Assembly: GCA_037178675.1 (NCBI GenBank)
Contig: JAYMGJ010000064.1
Coordinates: 1 to 64,000 of the forward strand
Direction of reading: 5' to 3'
Source: Scleroderma bovista
Taxonomy: Eukaryota > Basidiomycota > Agaricomycetes > Boletales > Sclerodermataceae
Length of the DNA stretch: 64,000 bases
Shown here one piece after another: positions 44,456 through 55,167 of the stretch. Position numbers and translations under genes: made by a program. The notes under the pieces were generated by a model. It did not search any database, was not told where the DNA came from, and worked only from the letters and a program-made list of their open reading frames with translations. Each line of letters starts with the position of its first letter. Positions within the stretch are counted from its first letter, which is position 1.

Positions 44456-46366
44456 TGTGAGTCAAAGTGAGGGTTTAGGTCGAAACAACAACCCAAACAC
44501 AACACCAATAGACAAAGAAAGAGTGGTGGTTTTCCTGCGCGGAATCCAGACAGGAGTTGGTTGGGAAGGGGGTGCTACACAGAGAGAATAGTGCAGCAAG
44601 GGGACAGGGATGCCTCAGACGTCCAGAGGCAAGGGAGATTGACTAGAATGAAGCCTAGACTCCGCTTGAGCCTAGTAAGAAGAATAGATCTTGAATAACT
44701 TGAATAAACTTGAAGATATTGAGCCTTTAGACCTTCACTGAAGCCTACAAGGACTCAAAGACTGGAGGGATACTGATTGGGAGAGTCTGAGAGAGGGATA
44801 ATTTCGTGCAATTCGGCTCTCTTCCACTGGGCTGAGCCCAGGGGTTTAAATACATGGGGGGGCACAGCATTAAAGTACAAAAAGAGAAGGGAGTAAGCAC
44901 AATTTGTCAAGGATTGGTAAGGGATTGGTAAGAGCTTTGTAAGGGGTTTGTAAGCGATCAGTAAGCAAGGCATAAGCAGAAATGAGTAAGCATGGGGAGC
45001 ATGAATAAGCTGCATGACAAGATTGATTGGTAAGGGAGTGAGTCATCAGCTGAGTAATATACCAAAAATGCGAAAGGGATAGAGTAATACTGATGACAAG
45101 AGAGCATCAGTAAGCAAGGGATGAGTCACTGCACAGCAGAAGGGAGTCATTGATGCACAGCCTAAGAAGTTTGATGGGAGGCTGTGTACCATCAAGAACT
45201 TGATGGGACAACAATGGGGAAGACCTGGGATTAATAGGGGGATTGATCCGAGACAGAACAGCCACAAGAAGGGTACCAGGGGTCCAGAGGTCTTTGGGGG
45301 GTCAGCATACACTAAGGTGTAATGCATGTGTTCTAGTGCCGCTGTAGCGCAACCATGGGCTCCCTTGACGAGCTCTCTTCTGGGAAAGAACGAGAGAGGG
45401 TTCTTCTTCCTAATAGCACTCTAAAGTGGGGGTATAACTGTCATGGTGCTGGGGGACGCCGTCTGAAAGCAGGGAAGCGGATGGAGTACTGAATTCGACG
45501 CATCCAGGAAAGCGAGACGAATGACAGAGGAAGATGGACACGGCAAGTATCTGGGAGGAAGGGACCATAGGCTGAGGGCTCAGGGGACACAGAGACGACC
45601 AGAGAAGACTTCTCAAGCTTGACAATAGACCTAAGACAACCAAATGTACGTCCTTGATGCAGGACTGACGAGGAGAACGCGCTGACCAAGAACGAGGGGG
45701 ACTGAGGGAGCAGGCTGGGAAGATATGTGCCAGGCAGTGCACGGGAACTCAGGGAGAGGCTGTCCTAAGAGCAGGACATAGTGGAGATCTGCAGCAATAG
45801 CAGAGAAATGATCCAGAGAAAATACGGACTCCATAGTGAGCAATGAGACGAGTGTCTGGATTGCGGGGGGAATATCTCCGTGGAAAATGAACAGATTTAC
45901 GTTGGAACTTGACAGGCAGATAGACCACGCTCTAGGCTCTCTGACGGTATAGTCACGTGCCTGATAGCTTCAGAAACGGTGGAGCTATTCAAAATATCGG
46001 AATGCCGGCACTGGGCGCCTAAAAATGACATTTGGGCGCTAAAATCATTTCTTCTCTTCTTTCCTTCATTTCTCCTTCAATTCTTCAGCTTCTTTGCTCG
46101 TTCTGGTATGGGAGTTGGACTGCAATAGTGTGCATTCCTTTCTCATACCATAATAGACGTTATTCCTTCAGTTTCTTCTGCTTCTTGGCGGTTCTTGTGC
46201 GAGTGATGACTGTCAGCGTTGGCAATCACCTCTTGCATCAGGATAGTCTTCTTGTGCGATAGATGGCTACGATGAGGGTCCGTCGTGCTTATCCTTCGCA
46301 TAAGGATCATTTGATATAGACGTTATCTTCCATGTTCACTGTACCAAACCTGTTTGGTGTGTGACA
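44456..46366 (-). mobile_element. Solo LTR, family LTR-alpha, copy 4
   Basis: It lies in minus orientation between GCGC duplications (44,452-44,455 and 46,367-46,370). Outer ends are TGTGAGTCAAAG and GTGTGTGACA. It is 1,911 bp and very close to copy 1. It interrupts the Gypsy pol frame just before the integrase zinc-binding motif; the frame is continuous when the LTR and one GCGC are ignored. Confidence 0.93.
45441..45834 (-). pseudogene. LTR-alpha U3 ORF, copy 4, frameshifted
   Basis: Same ORF as the other copies, starting at 45,834 (MESVFSLDHFSAIAADL). A one-base change in frame near 45,640-45,650 (CCAAATGTACG against CCAAAGTACG in copy 2) shifts the reading after SPASRTY; the old frame resumes at LRSIVKLEKSS. 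It is the only one of the five that is broken. Confidence 0.6.
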
Positions 46367-46370
46367 GCGC

Positions 46371-47680
46371 ACAAGGTGCTGGGACACCTAGGTGCACTGC
46401 GAATGGCGGATTATATCTGCAGATGGTACTGGTGGCCAGGACTCGGCAAGGAAGTAGATCGATTTTGTCGATCGTGCCCTGTTTGCCAGACGACGAAGAC
46501 GAGCAACGAGAAACCAGTGGGGCTATTACATTCCCTGCTGATCCCCCGAAGACCCTGGAATTCCATCGTGATGGATTTCGTGGGACCGTTCCCTGAACAA
46601 GGCAAGCACGACTACTTGTGGGTCGTGCTCTGTCATATGACTTCACTGGTACACTTGGTGCCAGTGACTACGACTATCCGAGCCTCGCAATTAGCATGGC
46701 TCTTTGTGAAAGAAATTGTCCATTTACATGGACTACCTGAGACAATCGTCTCCGACCAAGACACCAAGTTCATGTCACAATTTTGGAGAGAAACACATCG
46801 ACTTCTCAGAGTGAAACTCCTGATGTCAACAGCATTTCACCCCCAAATGGACGGAGCATCTGAATGCTCGATCAGAACAATCATGCAGATTTTGCGCAGC
46901 ATGATCTCACCAAACCAGAAGGACTGGGTTGAGAAGGTACCCATGGTTGAGTTTGCGATCAACTCGAGCGTGAGTGGATCGACTGGGTTCGCACCCTTCG
47001 AGCTCACATACGGATATATGCCTCGAATGGCACAACTCGAGCACGAAAGTGCTCCAAAGATGGCGCCTGGCATCCAAGGATTCGTCCACCAGGCGCGGGA
47101 CAACCTAGCGATGGCCCTTGATGCCATCATTGAGAGCCGTGTGATACAAACACATCACGCTAATAAAAAGAGGAAGGATCCCCTGACACTGGATGTGGGG
47201 GAGTTAGTGTATCTATCGACCAAAAACCTTACCTTGCCTAAGGGACGAGCTCGAAAGCTCTTGCCCAAATACATTGGGCCAATGAGAGTCGTCGCGAGTA
47301 ATCCGACGACGGATAACTACACTATTGAGCTGCCTCAACAGCTCAAGGACCGACAAATACATCCTACCTTTCATGTCAACTTGCTGAGACGACATGAGCC
47401 CAACGATGATAGGCTCTTTCCGAAGTGGGACGCCCAAGCCTTCTACGACATGGGCAACCCAGACGACGCCGAATGGCTCGTCGATGAGATAACCGCCCAC
47501 CGTTGGGTGGGCAATAAAGTCGAATTCTTGGTGAAATGGAACCTGGGCGACTCTACTTGGGAACCGCACGCACACTGCAGGAATCTCGAAGCGCTGGACA
47601 ACTATCTCGAGCTCCATGGAGCTCAGTCAGTACAACGACTGCCCAAGGGCAGTCAGCGCATGCGTAGCGTGCGCGATTGA
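46371..47680 (+). CDS. Ty3/Gypsy integrase with C-terminal chromodomain
   Basis: Continuation of the Gypsy pol after the LTR-alpha insertion. The zinc-binding part has HKVLGHLG and CRSCPVCQTTK, preceded across the insertion by the matching His region. The DDE core has Asp in VMDFVGPFPEQG, Asp in ETIVSDQDTKFMSQFW, and Glu in HPQMDGASECSIR. The C-terminal GPMRVVASNPTTDNYTIELP block is followed by a chromodomain (EWLVDEITAHRW, VEFLVKWNLGDSTWEP). Chromodomains direct chromovirus integration to heterochromatin (family knowledge). No stop interrupts this part and it ends at 47,680. No polypurine tract or 3' LTR was seen beyond it. Confidence 0.88.
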
Positions 47681-47938
47681 CTACATGGTAGTCTGAAAAG
47701 CAGCGTTGAAGCGAACAAGTGTGGAACTCTCACAGGGAACTCATGTGATCGTTGGTACCGCCAGCACGTGTCGGTCTGGATTACACGTGTCGAGAGTCTC
47801 CATTGTTTCGGTCCACTGTCAATTCCCGTATGCTCGCTGACTTTCAATTTTGACTTCCATCAATTTTCGTCTCGTCCCTCGCCTGCCCTACCCTCTCCCC
47901 ATTACCACATCCACTGCACCTTCACCGTCTCAAACATC

Positions 47939-49069
47939 ATGTCTGACAACCGTCGTCGTTCGCCGTCCCCGTCTGCGTGTTGTAGCCGTGCAGACGACAC
48001 CTCTGACGAGCCTATGTCCCACCAGGACTGGGCTCGTCGTCGCTCTGACAAGAGGAGGGCACCTTGTTTGCCCTCCCCTCGTCGCTCTCGTTCCCCTTCT
48101 CGCGAAGGGCGACACAAGAAGCGTCGGCATGTAACAGCGTGCGACGCTTCTCCTTCCCCCAACTGGTGGTGTGCCACCACTACCAGTCTTCTACTCCACA
48201 ACAGGGACCACCGGTGCCCCATGTGTCTGGAATATCAAAAGCACGTCTCCCTGGACATCGTCCTGGAGATGTCGTCCATCATGGGCGCGCGCGAAGACTG
48301 CCTACGGTGTCTCGCGCGCGTCTTCGGGTGGAGTGCCCGCATGTCTGGCCTCGAGGATGACCTTGCGTCAATGCGTCGCAAATGCGACTATTGGCGCAAC
48401 CGCGCTGAAGAGGCAGAGAAGGCCTCCACCTTCTCGCAGCAGCAGACCTCCGCTGCATTCGAGCAGGCTCGCTGCTCTCAATGTACATCCCCTCGGCCTG
48501 TCCAGAGGATCCTTCTGGGGCGGGCCCGTCCGGTCGACCCTTGGAGGAATGTCTCGTTTCTCCAGGGGGAGGGAGCGGGGTAACACCCGCATCATACTCT
48601 GGAGAATGCCGTTCTTGATCGTGATCCCCAGGTCGCACCTGCTTCCGTCCTAACTCGCCGGGCACCATCTTCGGCGCTATGGACGTTGACGTCGCTGAGC
48701 CGTCCAGGTCCTCGTTGGCAGGACGGCTCGAAAACCCTGAGGAAACAATGTTTCCTCTACTTGGCCGGGGAGAAACCCCTAACCGAGTAAACGTGCTGCT
48801 GGACGGCACTAAATATCTGCACATACAGTTTAACGACTGTCTGTACCAATTTGAGGACCCTCACAGGGAGAACGTCCTCAGAAATATTTGCCATGGCATT
48901 GCACCCCCAACCACCAGTGCCATATGGCCAGGAGCAGTGCGCCTGCTCAACACCACCACCGAACTCGATGAGTTCTACGCTCGAGTAGCGAAGGAGTCGG
49001 AGGAGAACGACTCGCCCAACACTAAGTTTGGGCAAAAATTTATAGCTTGGCTCAATCAATACATGGCGG
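47939..49069 (+). pseudogene. Unknown gene in two frames, cut by LTR-alpha
   Basis: A pyrimidine-rich leader precedes ATG 47,939 (MSDNRRRSPSPSACCS). The first ORF (to 48,583) is Arg/Ser-rich, with CPMCLEYQ and CLRCLARVFGW cysteine pairs and a coiled-coil-like DDLASMRRKCDYWRNRAEE. A second frame (from 48,679) begins MDVDVAEPSRSSLAGRLE and has VNVLLDGTKYLHIQFND and FGQKFIAWLNQYMA before the LTR cuts it at 49,070. The two parts probably belonged to one gene, now frameshifted. No family is recognised. Its position after the Gypsy integrase may mean it is an extra ORF of that element or a neighbour. Confidence 0.4.
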
Positions 49070-51169
49070 TGTCACGCACCAAACAGGTTTGGTACAGTGA
49101 ACATGGAAGATAACACCTATATCGAATGATCCTTATGCAAAGGATAAGCACGACGGACCCTCATCGTAGCCATCTATCGCACAAGACAACTATCCTGATG
49201 CGAGAGATGAATGCCAATGCAGACAGTCATCTATCGCACGAGAACCGCCAAGAAGCAGAAGAAACTGAAGGAATAACGTCAATTGTGGTATGAGAAAGGA
49301 ATGCACACGTCTGCAGTCCAACTCCCATACCAGAACGATCAAAGAAGCCGAAGAATTGATGGAGAAACGAAGGAGAAAGAGAAGAAATGATTTTTAGCGC
49401 CCAAATGTCATTTTTAGGCGCCCAGTGCCGGCATTCCGATATTTTGAATAGCTCCGTCGTTTCTGAAGCTATCAGGCACGTGACTATACCATCAGAGAGC
49501 CTAGAACGTGGTCTATCTGCCTGTCAAGTTCCGACGCAAATCCGTTCATTTCCCACGGAGATATTCCCCCCGCAATCCAGACGTTCGCTTCATCGCTCAC
49601 TATGGAGTCCGTATTTTCTCTGGATCATTTCTCCGCTATTGCTGCAGATCTCCACTATGTCCTGCTCTTAGGACAGCCTCTCCCAGAGTTCCCGTGCACT
49701 GCCTGGCACATATCTTCCCAGCCTGCTCCTTCAGTCCCTCTCGTTCTTGGTCAGCGCGTTCTCCTCGTCAGTCCTGCGTCAAGGACGTACTTTGGTCATC
49801 TTAGGTCTATTGTCAAGCTTGAGAAGTCTTCTCTGGTCGTCTCTGTGTCCCCTGAGCCCTCAGCCTATGGTCCCTTCCTCCCAGATACTTGCCATGTCCA
49901 TCTTCCTCTGTCGTTTGTCTCACTTCCCTGGATGCGTCAAATTCAATACTCTATCCGCTTCCCTACTTTCAGACAACGTCCCCCAGCACCATGACAGTTA
50001 TTCCCCCCACTTTATAGTGCTATTAGGAAGAAGAACCCTCTCTCGTTCTTTCCCAGAAGAGAGCTCGTCAAGGGAGCCCATGGTTGCGCTTCAGCGGCAC
50101 TAGAACACATGCACTATACCTTAGTGTATGCTGACCCCCCAAAAAGACCTCTGGACCCCTGGTACCCTTCTTGTGGCTGTTTTGTCTCGGATCAGTCCCC
50201 CTGTTAATCCCAGATCTTCCCCATTGTTGTCCCATCAAATTCCTGATGGTACACAGCCCCCCATCAAACTTCTTAGGCTGTGCATCAATGACTCCTTCTG
50301 CTGTGCAGTGACTCATCCCTTGCTTACTGATGCTCTCTTGTCATCAGTATTACTCTATCCCTTTCGCATTTTTGGTATATTACTCAGCTGATGACTCACT
50401 CCCTTACCAATCAATCTTGTCATGCAGCTTACTCATTCCTTTACTCAGCAGCTTATTCATGCTTCCTATGCTTACTCATTCCTGCTTATCCCTTGCTTAC
50501 TGATCGCTTACAAACCCCTTACAAAGCTCTTACCAATCCCTTACCAATCCTTGACAAATTCTGCTTACTCCCTTCTCTTTTTGTACTTTAAAGCTGTGCC
50601 CCCCCATGTATTTAAACCCCTGGGCTCAGCCCAGTGAAAAAGACCCAATTGCACGAAATTATCCCTCTCTCAGACTCTCTCAGTCAGTATCCCCTCAGCT
50701 CTTTGAGTCTTGTAGGCTTCAGTGAAGGTCTAAAGGCTCAATATTGTCAAGTTTATTCAAGTTATTCAAGATCTATTCTTTATACTAGGCTCAAGCGGAG
50801 TCTAGGCTTCATACCAGTCAATCTTCCTCGCCTCTGGACATCAGAGGCATCCCTGCCCCTTTGCTGCACCAATCTCTAGGTGTAGTATCGCTGTTTCAGT
50901 CTCAGTCTACCCAATCCCCGCTTTGACACTTCCTAGGCTTTAGGAAGAGTCCAGACCCCTATCCCCTTCGTCTTCTATTACTCCTGTACCCCAGGAGTAT
51001 CCTGCATCATCGTCTGCATCACCCTGTTGGTGTAGATCCCCTTCCCCCCTCCTCAGCACATCCTCTCTGGACACCGCGGAGGTAAACCACCACTCGCACT
51101 TTTTCGTAGTCCTTTGTTGGTGTTGTGTTTGGGTTATTACTCCGACCCAAATCCACACTTTGACTCACA
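49070..51169 (+). mobile_element. LTR-alpha, copy 5, followed by internal retrotransposon sequence
   Basis: Runs from TGTCACGCACC to TTTGACTCACA (2,100 bp) in plus orientation. The left flank is GCGG. Unlike the other copies it is followed by a TGG-starting primer-binding-like stretch (TGGAGCCCACCGCGAGG at 51,172) and a gag-like frame. It is therefore a 5' LTR rather than a solo LTR, and it identifies the family as LTR-retrotransposon derived. Confidence 0.85.
49602..49994 (+). CDS. LTR-alpha U3 ORF, copy 5 (130 aa, unknown function)
   Basis: Intact ORF starting MESVFSLDHFSAIAADL and ending QRPPAP. It is nearly the same as copy 2. It lies upstream of the TATA box at 50,609-50,616. Confidence 0.55.
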   Translation: MESVFSLDHFSAIAADLHYVLLLGQPLPEFPCTAWHISSQPAPSVPLVLGQRVLLVSPASRTYFGHLRSIVKLEKSSLVVSVSPEPSAYGPFLPDTCHVHLPLSFVSLPWMRQIQYSIRFPTFRQRPPAP

Positions 51170-51665
51170 TCTGGAGCCCACCGCGAGGGGTGGTTATTTC
51201 TGGATAGGATTGCGCCTATTCCTCCTCATCATCGCTATTACTGCTCCTTGGATCCCTCCCTGCTTCGTTGCTGTCATCCTCCTGGTCTCCTACTTCGCCC
51301 TCTTCATCTATAGGAACCCCTTTGACTATCTCTGACTCAAACCTGACCTCTCTACCTGCTGGTCCATCATCTCCTCCTCATACCCCCCCTATTTCCGCTA
51401 TATCGCTCTCGAATAACTCTGAGCCTTCTTCCCTGTCTGGCACATCGTCATCCTCATCTATACCAACCCCTGAGTCCCTTCTTGGGTCGACTCTAGCCTC
51501 TACTGCCTCTGTATCCATCCCCGCTTCATCTGTTTCCCCACCCGCTGTTACTATGTCTGCACCCGCTACCCTCCCATCCGTCCTTACTCTCCCTCTTCTT
51601 GGGATGAAGTCTGCCCCTGAACTCTTCAGAGGTGACCACTCTCAGATTAGGACCTTCCTAGACTA
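51170..51665 (+). pseudogene. LTR-alpha retrotransposon: leader and gag N-terminus fragment
   Basis: After a primer-binding-like site the plus frame gives a Ser/Pro-rich leader and then GMKSAPELFRGDHSQIRTFL. This resembles the start of Ty3/Gypsy gag capsids in Agaricomycetes. At about 51,661-51,665 it joins, in opposite orientation, the C-terminal coding part of the TPR-HET gene. The remaining residues of the plus frame (FLHIFESLRQC...) are antisense to that gene and not gag. Only this fragment of the internal region remains. Confidence 0.6.
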
Positions 51666-54600
51666 CTCCTTTCTCCATATTTTCGAGTCTCTCCGACAGT
51701 GCAATATCAATAGGAGCCAGGCCTACCGCCTGAATTTGGTGGACGTGAGTCGCAGTACTGGCATCCACTCGAGTTAGAGTCATAGCTTTGATACGGTGGA
51801 TGATACACGGAAGAATGAGCCTGAAGTTGATGAATTTGGCGAGTGGCAGGTTGGAAAGCGCCTGATGCATTTTGCGCGCAGATCTGAATAAGAAAAGTTT
51901 GCGAATTCTACGTGTGGAAGGTGGTGTTGTGAGGTCTGCCAGAGACAGAGGGAGCAGAGGAAGAGTTTCATACGGGGTAATAGAAGCAGGAAAGCAGCTA
52001 TGAAATGCTGATGATTGCCCAGTCCAATCCAGGATTGATGTGTCACCAGACTTTGAGATCACCTCTGCGAGTAGACGCCCAAGAGCATTCTCCGCAGATT
52101 CCCCATATAGGACGGGAATGTGGAGACCGAAGACTCCCAGAAGCGAATAGGCTATGTCTTCTGGCCGAGTGGTACGACGTGTGGATGCCCACTGAAGCCT
52201 CGATCGTGCATCATCGACCCCCGGATGGAAATCGGTGAGATGTCGCGAGGCGATGCCCGTCGCCCGTTTCAATTCCCCAAGGATGGCGCTATTCTTCTTG
52301 TGATTCGAGGAACTGTCCCGGTAAGCCGACCAATCTCGAGTGAAAAACAACATGGTACGAGGCGCCAACAGCTCCTGAAGGGTCCAGCCACGCTTAAACC
52401 ACACACTATTGGTCAGCCCGCCCGTATCCGAGACATCAGCAAGGTGGACCATAGTGAGAGCCGACAGCCGATACCATGAAAACATGGAGCCTATCGCCTC
52501 CTGGAGTTCCGCGCTGCTTTCTTTATCAATGCAGCACGTATCACTCCAAGCCCAGAAGTATCCATGTCGACAGCATTCTTGACAGAAGAACTGCAGCTTC
52601 GAGATACCATCGGTGGGACCCAAGTTATAGATGACGCGCCCATCAATGTCACGCAACAGTGGTTCAAATTTTCCCCATCGATGGGACAGTGTGACATACC
52701 GGAAATAGGTAGACACTGCTTGGCGGATGCGGATGATTTGGGCGGGGGCATCCAGCGCTGAGGCCGACGACAGTAGCTGGCTATATTCTCCGCTCTTCTC
52801 AAACTGTGCGATCTGTGAGTCCCTGTCACATAGCATTCCAGTACGGGTGTCCAGTAAACGAGGGGGAAATTCCTTCATGACGTCGAAAACAATGTCTCCT
52901 ATCAAGCCTTTGAATCGTGAACCAGAAGTTGCGCCAGTGGGATGTGCTGATTGAGTACTCGCACCTCGCCCTTTGGTTTTCAGCTGACGATAATTGTAGA
53001 GACTGTTGAGAGACTTTGCATGGTCGGGATGACCTTGGGGACGCAGAGCCAATGCTTCTTGTTCGAACTTGATGGCATCATCCAGATCAGTTGACACGGC
53101 TAGCTTGGTGAACCTCTCCGATAGACACCATGCAAGGTTGTGCAAATGTGGTGCATTGGCCAGACTGTTTGATGGACAGGCCGCTAACACTTCCTGGTAC
53201 AAGATGATGGCTTCACCCACATCAGTAATGGCACCCAATTGTTGGAACCTACACCGATAGAAAGTCGCGAGAGTGGCAAGAGTAGTAAGACAAATCACAT
53301 GATCGGGGTCACCAGTGGGGCAGAGTTGCAATGCAGCTCGTGTGATGGCCCCAATCCTATCCACAACTAGGGCAACATCTCCATCATTAACCAGGTCTTT
53401 AACATAAATCAGAAGTTTGTGGAGGGATGCAGCATGATCAGGATATGCCTCCTGAACGTCGAAAATGTTTTCAAGTTTGCGGAACCTATTGTGAAGGTCG
53501 GTAACAAGGTCATGAAGGAATGTAGCACGGCCAGGGGTCCCAGATTCACAAGATGCCAATGCAAAGCGGCCAAGTGAGATACATTCATCCAAGTCGGTTG
53601 TCATGTCATGTCTCTGAATTCGCTGTCGGACCAGAGGAAGTAGCTTGTCAATAGACCTAGCGCGACCATGATGGCTCTGTGGATGGAGGTCCAATATAAC
53701 TCGGTGGAGGGAGATAAGCTCATCCAAATCTGCTACAGCGTCCAGCTTTTCAAATCGGGAGCTAAGACAGTTCTCCAACTGGTTGAGCGATGTTAGCCGA
53801 TCGCGATGACCCGCAGGGCGGAGGTCTAATGCTGATCGATGCAGTGAAATTGCCTCATCGAGATCACCATTCGCACCAAATTTTAGGTATTTGTCGCTCA
53901 GGTAGATTGCAAGGTTGTAGAGAGTAGTGGCGCGATCAGAGTGGCCTGGGGAACGGAGCTCTAATGCAGCTCGAGCGAGTGTCATGGCCGCCTCCAAGTC
54001 TGCTATGGTACCCTGTTTGTCGTACCGGTCGCTGAAGCAAACTGCAAGACCATGGAGTGAATCCGACCGATAGGAATGACCCGCCGGACGGAGGTCCAAC
54101 GCCGATTGATGAAGCGAAATTGCCTCATCAAGATCACAGTCCGTATCCAGTTTCAGGAACCTATCTCTCAGGTCACTTGCAAGGTTGTAAAGAGTAGTGG
54201 CACGACCAAAGTGACCCGGGGAACGAAGCTGTAATGCAGCTCGACCGAGTGCGATGGCCTCCTGTAAGTCTGCAATGGCACCCTGTTTGTCGTACCGGTT
54301 GCTGAAGCAAAGCGCGAGATTATGGAGTGAAGACGACTGATCGGAGTGTCCCGCCGGGCGGAGGGCCAATGCTGATTGATGCAGAAAAATTGCCTCCTGA
54401 AGATCAAAGTCCGTATGCAGTCTCATGAACCTGTTCCTCAGGTCACTTGCAAGGTTGTAGAGAGTAGAGGCACGATCAGAGTGGCCTTGGGAACGGAGTT
54501 TTAATGCAGCTCGACCGAGTGCGATGGCCTCCTCCAAGTTTGCTATGGCACTTTGATTGTCATACTGGTCGCTGAAGCAAACTGCAAGACCATGGAGTGA

Positions 54601-55167
54601 ATCTGACCGATAGGGATGACCCGGCGGACGGAGGTCTAACGCTGATTGGTGTAGTAAAATTGCCTCATCTAGATCACCATTCGCACCGAATTTCCGGAAT
54701 CTGTTCGTCAGGTCATTTGCAAGGTTGCAGAGAGTCGAGGCACGCCAAGGGTGGCCTGGGGAATGCAGCTCTAATGCAGCTCGACCGAGTGTGATGGCCT
54801 CTTCCAAGTCTGCTATGGTACCCTGTTTGTTATACCGGCGGCTGAAGCAGACTGCGAGACTATGGAGTGAGTCCGAGCGATTGGAATGACCCGGCGGACG
54901 GAGGTCCAACGATGATTGATGTAGCGTAATGGCCTCCTCTAAATACGCAAGATCATCCATCTCCACGAATCTGATATCCAAGGAATCTGCGAGATTGTAG
55001 AGGGCCTTAGCCCGACCAGTATCTCCTGGGGGATGACGTTCCAATTCTTTCCGTTTTCGCGCGATCCGGTAGTCCGCCATCGGTCGTTCGGCTATTGCAC
55101 ACAATGTGGAGGATTGCCCAAATCCACTCTTTTGGGTACCAAGGTGAGATATTTGAAAGAGGAGCAA
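51658..55167 (-). CDS. TPR-HET protein, C-terminally truncated
   Basis: HET domains act in fungal self/non-self recognition and programmed cell death; TPR arrays serve as protein-binding or sensing parts (family knowledge). The single-exon frame of 1,169 codons has a run of about a dozen 42-residue TPR-type repeats from roughly residue 45 to 700. The repeat theme is L.LRP.GH..R..SL..LA...S.R.......DL.EAI.L. A HET domain follows: YVTLSHRWG, AWSDTCCIDKESSAELQEAI, WFKRGWTLQELLAPR and PEDIAYSLLGVFG. An alternative start is the methionine at 55,080 (MADYRIARKRKEL). The final VV and TAG stop come from adjoining retrotransposon sequence, so the native C-terminus is lost. No stop or frameshift occurs within the ORF. 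Confidence 0.85.
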   Translation of the reverse strand: MLLFQISHLGTQKSGFGQSSTLCAIAERPMADYRIARKRKELERHPPGDTGRAKALYNLADSLDIRFVEMDDLAYLEEAITLHQSSLDLRPPGHSNRSDSLHSLAVCFSRRYNKQGTIADLEEAITLGRAALELHSPGHPWRASTLCNLANDLTNRFRKFGANGDLDEAILLHQSALDLRPPGHPYRSDSLHGLAVCFSDQYDNQSAIANLEEAIALGRAALKLRSQGHSDRASTLYNLASDLRNRFMRLHTDFDLQEAIFLHQSALALRPAGHSDQSSSLHNLALCFSNRYDKQGAIADLQEAIALGRAALQLRSPGHFGRATTLYNLASDLRDRFLKLDTDCDLDEAISLHQSALDLRPAGHSYRSDSLHGLAVCFSDRYDKQGTIADLEAAMTLARAALELRSPGHSDRATTLYNLAIYLSDKYLKFGANGDLDEAISLHRSALDLRPAGHRDRLTSLNQLENCLSSRFEKLDAVADLDELISLHRVILDLHPQSHHGRARSIDKLLPLVRQRIQRHDMTTDLDECISLGRFALASCESGTPGRATFLHDLVTDLHNRFRKLENIFDVQEAYPDHAASLHKLLIYVKDLVNDGDVALVVDRIGAITRAALQLCPTGDPDHVICLTTLATLATFYRCRFQQLGAITDVGEAIILYQEVLAACPSNSLANAPHLHNLAWCLSERFTKLAVSTDLDDAIKFEQEALALRPQGHPDHAKSLNSLYNYRQLKTKGRGASTQSAHPTGATSGSRFKGLIGDIVFDVMKEFPPRLLDTRTGMLCDRDSQIAQFEKSGEYSQLLSSASALDAPAQIIRIRQAVSTYFRYVTLSHRWGKFEPLLRDIDGRVIYNLGPTDGISKLQFFCQECCRHGYFWAWSDTCCIDKESSAELQEAIGSMFSWYRLSALTMVHLADVSDTGGLTNSVWFKRGWTLQELLAPRTMLFFTRDWSAYRDSSSNHKKNSAILGELKRATGIASRHLTDFHPGVDDARSRLQWASTRRTTRPEDIAYSLLGVFGLHIPVLYGESAENALGRLLAEVISKSGDTSILDWTGQSSAFHSCFPASITPYETLPLLPLSLADLTTPPSTRRIRKLFLFRSARKMHQALSNLPLAKFINFRLILPCIIHRIKAMTLTRVDASTATHVHQIQAVGLAPIDIALSERLENMEKGVV

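Noticed and set aside
51666..51777. C-terminal part of the plus-strand gag-like ORF at 51,268-51,777
   Set aside because: Beyond about 51,665 the sequence is antisense to the TPR-HET coding region; only the part before the junction is gag-like.
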